Assembly: GCA_965196605.1 (NCBI GenBank) | Contig: CBDAKK010000008.1 | Coordinates: 992,001-1,056,000, forward strand | Reading direction: 5' to 3' | DNA from: CBDAKK01 sp965196605 | Lineage (GTDB): Bacteria; Spirochaetota; Spirochaetia; WTKD01; G963693115 | Length of the DNA stretch: 64,000 nt | Shown here: positions 6,718 through 14,258 of the stretch, piece after piece | Numbering within the stretch: position 1 is the first letter of the stretch | Layout: each line of letters starts with the position of its first letter | Translations under genes and position numbers: made by a program | Notes under the pieces: generated by a model | What the model was told of the DNA's origin: nothing | The model's input: only the letters and a program-made list of their open reading frames with translations | The model's database searches: none

Positions 6718-8778
6718 ATGATATCGCTTTTTCAGGTTGATGTGCCAGTCAAAGAAGTTTCTGCAGGCTTTGTTTTGGGAAACGGAATACGTGAAATATC
6801 TGATGCTACGAGCCTCGGGTATTTTAAAAAATGGATTACTGAACAGCCGAAAGAACACGCGAAAAGTTATGCGGTAATAAATTCATGCATTATTGACGGC
6901 TTTGTGTACCCGTACTTTAAAAAACGATCATTGGGCGAGTTAGAAGAAAAATATAGCACAAGTGTTAATGATACTTTTTACATAAGAAACAGCATGCTCA
7001 AGTCATACCTCATACAAACTATGACACTTCAAGAAGCACAAGTATATGCCAGCGACATAGGCGATGCACAAGGAACGTATCCATTACTTTCACATCAACA
7101 GGAAAAAGCAAAAATACCGAATGAATATTTTACAAACATTGGCGGGGCGTATGTTATTGATTATACTCCCATAGAAAAAACATATTTTCACACAATAAGC
7201 CCCGATTTTAATGATGTGGTACCACAAATGCCGAAGGATATTGTGGCTGCGGATGTGTATGGAATTGATATAGCAAAGGATACCATAGGAGAGATTGGAA
7301 ATAATTCATATAGACTTGATGTTACAAAAAAAATGTTAACAGTCGTTACGCCCAAATGGAAAAGCTATCTTTCTGGGTTAAAAATAATTTCTCTCCAAAG
7401 ATTAGATAGCATTTTTGGGCGGGCAGATATGCGGCTTATGCCATATTATTTTGGGAAGCAATCTGCAGGCACTAATCCGTATTCGTTTCAAACTCGCACG
7501 GATGTTACTGTCGATTTGATTAATTGTGATGGTGGTATTACAGATGAAGTGTATAAAAAATTGCTTGGGAGTATGGGCTATATTATTGCGTATGATAATA
7601 GAAAACCATATGTATATTATTCGGGTCGGATAAATAAAATAGCTTATAATGCAAAAAATGCGAAGATTACTATTGATGACCCCTTGACGATATTTGACAC
7701 GGAATTTTTGAAACCAATAAACCATTTTGAAAAAAAAGTTGATGATGACACACTCCTTCCAATTGCATACGGAACTATAGAACATGCTCCCGTCTTTGAT
7801 ACTACATATGAAGTTACAACAAAAAATGCAGATGGTACAGAGGAAACGCAAACAGTGAATGAACTTAGGAAAATGTTTGCTAATCCCAATCATGCGCGAT
7901 ATACAATTCACAAAGTATATAACGATGGTGTCGAAATGCCTCAATCATTGTTTGATTGGAGGTCGGAAAGCAATGGTGTCATTACACTTCCGAAGTATAG
8001 TAGAAAAGATACAACAAAAAAAATTGATTATAAAAATGTATCCGTAACGTTTACAAGTGATGCCGCAAATAATGACCAATTTCATTATGGATCTTCCGCG
8101 TTTGAAGTTATTAAAGACATAGTCATAAGGTATTCAAATATCGATTATTCAAGTCTTTATTTTGATAGAGATAAAATAGAAGCTCAAAAATTTGAAAAGA
8201 TAAATCTTTACATTTCTGATGGAACTGTCCGTGATGCATTAGAGAAAGTGTGTAAAGGTTCTTTTTTATTTTTCTTCTCGAATGCAGACGGGGTGTATAC
8301 TATAAAAAAACTTGTAGACGGATATTACAAAACTCATAACATAGAGCATGAGGCTATAGTTTCGATACATGTGAAAAAAGACTCAAAGTACTATGGAAAT
8401 GAAATAGTAGCATTGTATAGGCAAAATGCTAAGGGTGTTGGAACAAAACATGTGTACGAAAATGCTTACTTCAAACAAGGACTCGTAAATCACAAAAGGA
8501 CTATAAGAAAAGAAGTTAAGACACTTTTAACGGAAAAAGTAGACGCGATAAAATATGCAAAAGTAGTAGCAAGACGATATGCAAGCGAGCATACAACACT
8601 AGATATTGTGCTTGCAAAAGACATTATAGACATAGAAATACTTGATAAAGTACTGATAAAAACGCAAGAGGGCGGACATCATTTTTATACATCGGGCGAA
8701 TTTCTTGTACTTAGTGTTGAACCTAAAACTAAAAAATTACAGCTTTTAGAAATAGAAAAGGAAGAGGTTGAATCATGA
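6718..8778 (+). CDS. putative phage tail tip/hub protein, copy B
   Basis: A 686-residue protein identical to the product of 1651-3711, displaced by exactly 5067 bases. Here the downstream context is intact: it overlaps the 86-residue gene by four bases, which in turn overlaps a 55-residue gene by four bases. This copy therefore probably represents the original operon end, with the first copy as the duplicated one. Function is inferred as for copy A. Confidence 0.6.
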   Translation: MISLFQVDVPVKEVSAGFVLGNGIREISDATSLGYFKKWITEQPKEHAKSYAVINSCIIDGFVYPYFKKRSLGELEEKYSTSVNDTFYIRNSMLKSYLIQTMTLQEAQVYASDIGDAQGTYPLLSHQQEKAKIPNEYFTNIGGAYVIDYTPIEKTYFHTISPDFNDVVPQMPKDIVAADVYGIDIAKDTIGEIGNNSYRLDVTKKMLTVVTPKWKSYLSGLKIISLQRLDSIFGRADMRLMPYYFGKQSAGTNPYSFQTRTDVTVDLINCDGGITDEVYKKLLGSMGYIIAYDNRKPYVYYSGRINKIAYNAKNAKITIDDPLTIFDTEFLKPINHFEKKVDDDTLLPIAYGTIEHAPVFDTTYEVTTKNADGTEETQTVNELRKMFANPNHARYTIHKVYNDGVEMPQSLFDWRSESNGVITLPKYSRKDTTKKIDYKNVSVTFTSDAANNDQFHYGSSAFEVIKDIVIRYSNIDYSSLYFDRDKIEAQKFEKINLYISDGTVRDALEKVCKGSFLFFFSNADGVYTIKKLVDGYYKTHNIEHEAIVSIHVKKDSKYYGNEIVALYRQNAKGVGTKHVYENAYFKQGLVNHKRTIRKEVKTLLTEKVDAIKYAKVVARRYASEHTTLDIVLAKDIIDIEILDKVLIKTQEGGHHFYTSGEFLVLSVEPKTKKLQLLEIEKEEVES

Positions 8779-9035
8779 AACATTCTAAGAAGAAATTTTT
8801 ATGCGTTAATGGTACCCACACAGCATTTAAAAATGCAGCGCGTTCGGTTATTGGGATCACACAAGGCAGTTGTAAAATACGTCTCGTCATCACGAATAAA
8901 GACAGCCGCGCCTTTGCCGCATGGCAACACTTATCAGAAGGTAACCTCATTTCTGCCTGCATAAGATTTGATGCTTTGGAAATAAAAGATAGCACTAGCA
9001 CAGGCCATATATTATTAGAGGGGTATGGAATATGA
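8775..9035 (+). CDS. small phage protein of unknown function
   Basis: An 86-residue soluble protein that starts within the stop region of the tail-like gene (ATGA) and overlaps the next gene the same way. It begins with a basic stretch (MKHSKKKFLCVNG) and has no membrane segment or known motif. Translational coupling with the tail gene suggests a structural or chaperone role, but no family is recognised. A truncated copy is at 3708. Confidence 0.6.
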   Translation: MKHSKKKFLCVNGTHTAFKNAARSVIGITQGSCKIRLVITNKDSRAFAAWQHLSEGNLISACIRFDALEIKDSTSTGHILLEGYGI

Positions 9036-9199
9036 ATAATGCAGGTGTGTATCAAAATGTCTATTGTACGGACGTCAACTCTCATCTAAGATATCCGCAA
9101 TTTCCCACTGATAACAATTTCATTTCAAAAACTATAGATACTCTTGTTGTTTCGGTATCAAAAGCTGATGGGAGCCCTTTTTTACAGGGGATAATGTAA
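9032..9199 (+). CDS. small phage protein of unknown function, last gene of the tail operon
   Basis: A 55-residue ORF whose ATG overlaps the stop of the preceding gene by four bases. It begins MNNAGVYQNVYCTDVNSH and ends SPFLQGIM. The overlap and the preservation of the last eight codons in the 108-bp repeat at 3862 support it as a true gene. No function can be assigned. Confidence 0.5.
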   Translation: MNNAGVYQNVYCTDVNSHLRYPQFPTDNNFISKTIDTLVVSVSKADGSPFLQGIM

Positions 9200-9280
9200 T
9201 GTACTCTTTTTTGTACACATAATTATTTTTTGCTTTGTAAATCATTATATAGTAAGTGTTTATAAATTACTCTCTCGGGT
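9173..9280. repeat. 108-bp direct repeat, copy 2
   Basis: This matches 3862-3969 with one visible substitution. It spans the meeting point of two convergent ORFs: the 3' end of the 55-residue gene on the plus strand and the 3' end of the 33-residue ORF on the minus strand. The substitution is silent in the minus-strand frame (GAA/GAG for Glu). Confidence 0.85.
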
Positions 9281-9324
9281 ATGGTTTCTATTTTTGCAAG
9301 TCGTTCGTCTGTCGTTTTTTGCAT
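9223..9324 (-). CDS. possible small convergent ORF (33 residues)
   Basis: The frame reads MQKTTDERLAKIETIPERV and onward to QSKK with a TAA at its end. The start resembles short coiled-coil membrane-lysis or XhlA-type phage proteins, but it is too short to be complete. Its last 19 codons are also present in the 108-bp repeat near 3912, differing by one silent base, which is weak evidence for coding. It may be a remnant. Confidence 0.3.
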   Translation of the reverse strand: MQKTTDERLAKIETIPERVIYKHLLYNDLQSKK

Positions 9325-9424
9325 AAGGGTAGCCATAGATATATATGTTGTATACTCGTATTGTCAAAAATAAGCGGGTTTGTGGTGTAGCTTTTTTTTG
9401 TGCTACGAAGGGTGGTGTAATTTG

Positions 9425-9440
9425 ACCTTATATATAAGGT
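9425..9440. promoter_or_regulatory. perfect 16-base palindrome abutting the peptidase start codon
   Basis: ACCTTATATATAAGGT is fully self-complementary and ends at the base before the ATG of the C39-like peptidase gene. It contains AAGG, the only Shine-Dalgarno-like word nearby. A dimeric repressor site or an RNA hairpin that hides the ribosome site are both possible; neither is proven. Confidence 0.4.
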
Positions 9441-10097
9441 ATGTATTATACACAGCGAGATAATAAGATAGACCCACATGGGACTTGTAATGTAACAAGT
9501 TATGCGATGGCAGCGCGGCGCGCGGGTTGTTTGTGGTCATACGCTGATGGAGCACAGCCTGAGGATGTATTAGCAAAATTTCTCTTAAGCAAAGATGCAC
9601 AGAAGCATATGCGTAAAGTAGCGCCGTGGGCGTTTGGGAAGCGTGGGCGCATGGTGTATAAGCCGTATGAGGTGCACGCGATGTTGGCGTGGGGTTATAA
9701 CGAGCTTACCTCTGGGCATGCGAGCGCCGAGTTTGGCACGCAGTGGAGCTTAACTGAACTTGTGTATTTGCAGGCACAGGGCGCGGGCGTTGTTGTAAGT
9801 GGGAACTTTCCGCATTATAGATTAAAAACGATAGGGCATATTGTCTGCCTTGCTGGTGTCGAATATACAGGGAGTATACCAGAGAGTCCTGCTGATGTTG
9901 ATTTTGAAAAGATAGAAGCGTTGATTATCGATGACCCGTATGGCGATTATAAGAGTGGGTACGACCCGAGAACACCGAAGTACCGAGAAGGCGCGGGGGT
10001 GAGGATGTCTCGCGAAGATTTTGTGCGCATACTCAAAAACAAGACGAAGGAGACGGGTTATTGGGCACATGTGATTATGAAAAAGGCCATGCAGTGA
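9441..10097 (+). CDS. C39-like papain-fold peptidase, probable phage endolysin
   Basis: A 218-residue protein resembling the peptidase C39-like family. The likely catalytic Cys is in HGTCNVTSYAMA (near residue 16) and the His in GHIVCLAGV (near residue 133), followed by an acidic DDPYGDY motif. There is no signal peptide, as expected for a holin-released endolysin. It heads a block with a small lipoprotein, a two-helix membrane protein and a spanin-like protein, then terminase genes, which is the position of the lysis gene in Mu-like phages. A role in cutting peptidoglycan peptides is inferred from context. From here to 15623 the DNA is clearly richer in G+C than the tail module to the left. 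Confidence 0.7.
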   Translation: MYYTQRDNKIDPHGTCNVTSYAMAARRAGCLWSYADGAQPEDVLAKFLLSKDAQKHMRKVAPWAFGKRGRMVYKPYEVHAMLAWGYNELTSGHASAEFGTQWSLTELVYLQAQGAGVVVSGNFPHYRLKTIGHIVCLAGVEYTGSIPESPADVDFEKIEALIIDDPYGDYKSGYDPRTPKYREGAGVRMSREDFVRILKNKTKETGYWAHVIMKKAMQ

Positions 10098-10108
10098 GAA
10101 TAGACGCG

Positions 10109-10285
10109 ATGAAGAGACTCTGTATAATTTTGGGCGTGGTGCTCATGAGCTGTGCAAGTGTTGTGCGGCGAGATGGTTATTTTGAAAAAGAATTTAGAGA
10201 AGCAGACAGGGCATTTAAGGAAGTGTGGAGTTATGAGGAGGGAAAATTATATGAAGGCATTATTACGAGAATTGTTCAGCGGTGA
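10109..10285 (+). CDS. small phage lipoprotein
   Basis: A 58-residue protein with a short signal peptide ending in a lipobox (GVVLMSC, Cys near residue 12) and a charged remainder. The ATG at 10109 is preferred because it starts directly at the signal sequence. Within a lysis cassette a short lipoprotein suggests an outer-membrane (Rz1-type) spanin, but it is not proline-rich and it precedes rather than overlaps the spanin-like gene. Its 3' end overlaps the holin-like gene by 35 bases. Confidence 0.5.
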   Translation: MKRLCIILGVVLMSCASVVRRDGYFEKEFREADRAFKEVWSYEEGKLYEGIITRIVQR

Positions 10286-10460
10286 GAATGGCCGCTTGAG
10301 TAGCAAGCGTGTGTTTGGTGCACTGGCCTTATTCTTCGCGTTTGCGCTTACCGTGTATGTTTCGATATGCAATAAAGATGCGGGGGTGCTCCTGCTCCCG
10401 TACACAACGGCGGGAGGCTTACTTGGTATTGGCGTTTTAGAAAGGATGGGGCGCAAGTAA
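10251..10460 (+). CDS. holin-like small membrane protein
   Basis: A 69-residue protein with a charged N-terminus (MKALLRELFSGENGRLSSKR), one clear transmembrane helix (LALFFAFALTVYVSI) and a second, weaker hydrophobic segment (TTAGGLLGIGVL). The ATG at 10251 has a strong GAGGAGGG about ten bases upstream. Size, topology and position between endolysin and spanin genes fit a holin, which would form the membrane lesions that release the endolysin. Confidence 0.55.
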   Translation: MKALLRELFSGENGRLSSKRVFGALALFFAFALTVYVSICNKDAGVLLLPYTTAGGLLGIGVLERMGRK

Positions 10461-10888
10461 TGGTATGTGGAAGTTATGTAAGAAATACGGCATTATTATT
10501 GGTGGTGCTGTTATTGGCCTACTCATGTGTGCAGCTCGCGTATTCGCAGGAAGCGGTGCAAGACGAAACGAAATTGCTGGACGAATTAGAGGGAATAATC
10601 GAGCAGCAAGAGAAGCGAATACAGACCCTGGAAGAAAGCTTAAGAGAGCGCGTGCAGGCACTGCAGAGGCTGAAGACATTGTTGGCTCAGAACAAGCGCG
10701 CGCTCGAAGAGACGCAGCAACTCTTAAGGAAGCAAAGCGTGATACTCGCCGAGCACGAGCCGTTGTTCAAGCGATACGAACGCAGCGCGCGCGGCGCGGC
10801 GATTGAGGCGGGCTTACTCGGTGGCATTGGCGGCGTGTTGCTTGGCCTTGTTGGGGGAGTGCTCAGCACGTATTACATAACACGCTAA
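10460..10888 (+). CDS. spanin-like coiled-coil membrane protein
   Basis: A 142-residue protein with an N-terminal hydrophobic segment (TALLLVVLLLAYSC, residues 10-23), a long coiled coil (about residues 35-105; EQQEKRIQTLEESL, LKTLLAQNKRALEETQ) and a glycine-rich C-terminal hydrophobic segment (GGIGGVLLGLVGGVL). Rz-type inner-membrane spanins share the helix plus coiled coil and location, but a second hydrophobic end is unusual. The ATG overlaps the stop region of the holin-like gene. An alternative-frame ORF lies inside it (10465-10806; see findings). Confidence 0.5.
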   Translation: MVCGSYVRNTALLLVVLLLAYSCVQLAYSQEAVQDETKLLDELEGIIEQQEKRIQTLEESLRERVQALQRLKTLLAQNKRALEETQQLLRKQSVILAEHEPLFKRYERSARGAAIEAGLLGGIGGVLLGLVGGVLSTYYITR

Positions 10889-10904
10889 TAGCGGAGTTAG
10901 AACC

Positions 10905-11432
10905 ATGGGAAGACGAAGTAAGGCCGAATTACTACAGGTTGTCGATCGCATAGTCGAGCTACACGCCGGTGGTAAATCGAACAAAGAAATAGCAAAACTC
11001 TTGCAGGGCGATGGCTATGAGATTAGCCATGAGGCAGTGCGGCGTACGGTTAAGGCATCGAAGGAAGTTGCCGAGCAGTTCCTTAAAGTACGCAATGAGA
11101 TGGGATCTTTGATAGAAGTAACACAGAGCAAATCGAATACCGAACTTTTAGAAGCTTCCACAAGTCTGCTGTCCGTGCATATCTTAAACTACATTAAGGC
11201 ATTGCAAGACATTGAGGTTGCAGACACGGGCGAGGTTGTCGAGATGTTGCGTAAGATATCACAGGCACAAGTGCAACTTGGCAAGCTACGCTTGACATAC
11301 CAAAACGGTGTCTCGGCTGCAAAGGACGCGTTGCGCGCCGCTGTCTCCTTAGAGCTTACCGGACACCCCGAGCTTATTGGGCAGATTAACAGTATCATCG
11401 ATAAGGTGAGTGTCGATGAACGTAAGAAGTAG
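10905..11432 (+). CDS. Mu gp27-like small terminase subunit
   Basis: A 175-residue protein starting MGRRSKAELL, the start typical of the DUF3486/Mu gp27 family, followed by a helix-turn-helix region (KSNKEIAKLLQGDGYEI-SHEAVRR, residues 25-48) and a helical C-terminus. Small terminases bind phage DNA and direct the large subunit to it. The 3' end overlaps the large terminase gene by about 20 bases in another frame, typical of coupled subunits. Confidence 0.75.
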   Translation: MGRRSKAELLQVVDRIVELHAGGKSNKEIAKLLQGDGYEISHEAVRRTVKASKEVAEQFLKVRNEMGSLIEVTQSKSNTELLEASTSLLSVHILNYIKALQDIEVADTGEVVEMLRKISQAQVQLGKLRLTYQNGVSAAKDALRAAVSLELTGHPELIGQINSIIDKVSVDERKK

Positions 11433-12963
11433 TGCCCCAACACTGGCCTCGCTTGTCGGCGCGGGTACGGGTGAGCAACAAAAACGAATTGCGCGCGCGC
11501 AGAAAGACTTTGAATATTTTTGCACGCAGTATTTATCGCACCTGTTTTTCAAAGACTTTGCGCCGTATCAAAAAGAGATTTTACGCATGGTAACCGACAG
11601 GGCCTTGTCGAAAGAGGGTGCGCGCATTTTGTGTGCCTCCATGCCCGATACATCGTGTGTGCGAGAGACACAAAACATACGCGGTATTGTGAACATAGAG
11701 CCACGGGGGCACGGTAAGACGGTGCGCATGTGCCTAGCGCTCCCACTGTGGAGAGCCTTAACAAAACAAAGTACGTTTATTGTCATTATCGCGGCGAACC
11801 AAACGGCTGCAGGACGCTTAAGCTCCGACATCGCATGGGAAATAGCATCGAATGAACGCATTAAAGAAGACTGGGGCGAGCTCATTGGCAGCACATGGTC
11901 TACCAACGAGCTACGCTTAACAAACGGAGTGTGTATGCGCTTTGCGGGTGCGGGTACCGCCATTCGCGGCGTGCGCTATCGCCAACATAGACCCGACCTT
12001 ATCCTTATAGACGACTTGATGACAGACGGCTCAGCGGCTTCCGCCACACAGCGTGAGAAACAATTCTGCTGGTTTAAGCGCGCAGTTATCCCGATGGCTA
12101 AAGATGCGCTTATCGTTACCACTGGCACCGTTATGCACAACGATGATGTTGTGAGCAGGCTCTGCAGAGAGATAGCAAACGGCGCAATGCCGCACTGGCT
12201 TACCTTGCGCTTTCAATCATTACGCGCGCACCCCAGACGTAAGGGTGTAATGCTTGCGCTGTGGCCTGAACACTGGGACCTTGCAGCTTTGCAAAGAAAA
12301 AAACAAGAAATTGGCTCGCACAACTTTGCAACCGAGTACCAAAACGAACCGCTTGCACCCGAGGACGCTCTTATAAAAATAGAGTGGCTCCGCCAGTTCA
12401 CTTCCTCGGCGTTTGATATCAATGCCGTGAAAGTCTTTGCAGGCGTAGACCCAAGTGCAGGCAAACATGATGAGAGTGCTATTGTCGTAGTGGGTCTGCT
12501 TAGCGATAAACGCGTGGTCGTCTTGGATGCGTGGGCGCGCTGCTGTACGCCGAGCGTGCTTGTATCGCGCTGTATTGCGATGCATGCGAAATGGCGCCCG
12601 CTGCGCATTGCCTTTGAGGTAGTCGGGTTTCAGGGGGTTTATAAGAAGTATATAGAGGAGCGTGGAAGAGCGCATGGCGTGCGCTTGCCTATTGTTGAAG
12701 CTACGCCGAAGGGCATGTCGAAACACTCGCGCGTAGAACGTATGTCGCCCTACTTTGAGAATGGCACGTACTTTTTTACAGCGAACAGCGCATGTGATGC
12801 GCTTATCGATGAGCTTACCTTGTTTCCTAAACACCAATACGATGATATGGTTGATGCGCTGTACTACGCCATTGAGGTGGCTCTCGGGCGCGGGCGCGCT
12901 GCGCCGCGCGTGTTCGCATGCGGCGAGACTCGACATAGTGCACGTCTTATGAGGGGATTATAA
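11410..12963 (+). CDS. phage large terminase subunit (Mu gp28-like)
   Basis: A 517-residue ATP-driven DNA packaging motor. Visible motifs: a Walker A-like EPRGHGKT near residue 97, Walker B LILIDDL near 197, and the RNase H-fold nuclease residues GVDPSAGKHDES near 343 and YDDMVDAL near 477. Length and order match the family. A GTG at 11410 and an ATG at 11416 are both possible starts; AAGG precedes them. It lies between small terminase and portal genes. Confidence 0.9.
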   Translation: MSMNVRSSAPTLASLVGAGTGEQQKRIARAQKDFEYFCTQYLSHLFFKDFAPYQKEILRMVTDRALSKEGARILCASMPDTSCVRETQNIRGIVNIEPRGHGKTVRMCLALPLWRALTKQSTFIVIIAANQTAAGRLSSDIAWEIASNERIKEDWGELIGSTWSTNELRLTNGVCMRFAGAGTAIRGVRYRQHRPDLILIDDLMTDGSAASATQREKQFCWFKRAVIPMAKDALIVTTGTVMHNDDVVSRLCREIANGAMPHWLTLRFQSLRAHPRRKGVMLALWPEHWDLAALQRKKQEIGSHNFATEYQNEPLAPEDALIKIEWLRQFTSSAFDINAVKVFAGVDPSAGKHDESAIVVVGLLSDKRVVVLDAWARCCTPSVLVSRCIAMHAKWRPLRIAFEVVGFQGVYKKYIEERGRAHGVRLPIVEATPKGMSKHSRVERMSPYFENGTYFFTANSACDALIDELTLFPKHQYDDMVDALYYAIEVALGRGRAAPRVFACGETRHSARLMRGL

Positions 12964-14142
12964 ATGGCGCAAAAACACCTGAACGCAGAGATTGTACGAC
13001 CGGGCTTATACGAGTTTGCCATGAACATGCCCGACCCTGACCATGAACCGAACATGCACTCGCGCGCCGATTATGGTACGCTGCTGCGCGATGCGCGTAT
13101 TGCGGGCGATGTGCGCTTACGCATTGCGGGTACTACGGGCCTTGGGTGGCAGATTGTCGGGGGTGCAGAACATGTCAACGCATTTGTTCGCGATGCATTG
13201 CAGGCGATACCCTTGCATCAAGATTTCCGCGAGCTGCTTTCTGCCATCATCTACGGCTTTTCGGTAAGCGAGATTCTTTGGCACCTTCACGCAGGGCGCT
13301 GGGTTCCGCAAGCACTCAAGTCGCGCAGTGTCGCGTTGTTTTCTTTTGACGCGAAGCATCGGCTTGTGTGGCAAAGCCCAACAGGCCCGCGCGTGTTACC
13401 TATGCCGCATAAGTTTATTGTGCACCGCAATTCCCCGCATGCAGAAAGTCCCTACGGTACAAGCTCTTTACGCCCGTGCTGGTGGCTCTATAAATTTAAA
13501 AAAGCGGGCTGGCAGTATTGGCTCCAGCTTGCCGACCGCTACGGCGTCCCGTCTGTATTGGCGCTCTTCGACTTAGATACCACCGACCCCGAAGAGACCA
13601 AGGCGCGCTCAGAGCAGATTGCTCAGGACTTGCATCGCCTGAAAAGCGATAGCGCAGGTTCCTTTGCAAACGTGCGCGAAGTGAAGACCATCGACGCGAG
13701 TGGACGCATTGCCGATTTTAACACGCTTATCGCTGCGTGTAATGCTGAAATATCCTACGCTATTACGGGACAAGTTCTAGCAACACAGGAGGCGAAACAC
13801 GGCACAAGGGCGCAAGCCGAAGTTCATGAGCGCGCCTTCGATAAAATTGTACGCGATGATGCACGTGCTTTAAGCGAGACAATCAATAAGTCGCTTATCC
13901 GCTCTCTTGTTGACTTGAATTTCGGTGTACAGAATGAGTATCCGCACCTTGTCTTTGATACCGCAAAAAAGGCTTCGTTTGAAGAGATACTGCAAGCGGT
14001 CGACCGCGGTGTGCCTATCTCGCTGAGCGCACTCTATGAGCATCACGCATTACCAAAGCCGAAGGACGATGCTGATATCTTTCTCGGTGGGCACAGCCCG
14101 AGTAGTGCGCAGTTTTCTCACCCGCCTTCGGTTTTTTTTTAA
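12964..14142 (+). CDS. phage portal protein (DUF935, Mu gp29-like)
   Basis: A 392-residue portal protein, the ring through which DNA enters the head. Family features include YGTSSLRPCWWLYKFKK (residues ~163-179), WLQLADRYGVPSVLALFD, and LIAACNAEISYAITGQ, where the DUF935 proteins have their conserved core. The protein ends unusually early for the family (Mu gp29 is about 500 residues) at a run of nine T residues, where the zero frame hits TAA. The missing C-terminal part appears to continue in the -1 frame and runs into the MuF gene. The complete product may be a longer fusion made by frameshifting. Confidence 0.85.
   Translation: MAQKHLNAEIVRPGLYEFAMNMPDPDHEPNMHSRADYGTLLRDARIAGDVRLRIAGTTGLGWQIVGGAEHVNAFVRDALQAIPLHQDFRELLSAIIYGFSVSEILWHLHAGRWVPQALKSRSVALFSFDAKHRLVWQSPTGPRVLPMPHKFIVHRNSPHAESPYGTSSLRPCWWLYKFKKAGWQYWLQLADRYGVPSVLALFDLDTTDPEETKARSEQIAQDLHRLKSDSAGSFANVREVKTIDASGRIADFNTLIAACNAEISYAITGQVLATQEAKHGTRAQAEVHERAFDKIVRDDARALSETINKSLIRSLVDLNFGVQNEYPHLVFDTAKKASFEEILQAVDRGVPISLSALYEHHALPKPKDDADIFLGGHSPSSAQFSHPPSVFF
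14133..14142 (+). other. candidate -1 frameshift site between portal and MuF genes
   Basis: In the portal frame the end reads GTT TTT TTT TAA, giving the heptamer T-TTT-TTT directly followed by a stop. A -1 slip changes this to TTA AGC GAT and enters a frame that is open without interruption to 15623. The same T9 run could also produce the fusion by RNA-polymerase slippage or by replication errors that change its length. Confidence 0.5.
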
Positions 14143-14258
14143 GCGATAATGCAAAAACGAGAGAGGCGCTGTTTACAAAACTTGAGCACGCCGAGGCGAA
14201 AAAGCTTGTTACGCTCGATGCGTTAAGCGGCCGCTGGTATGCTCGCGTACGCGCACTT

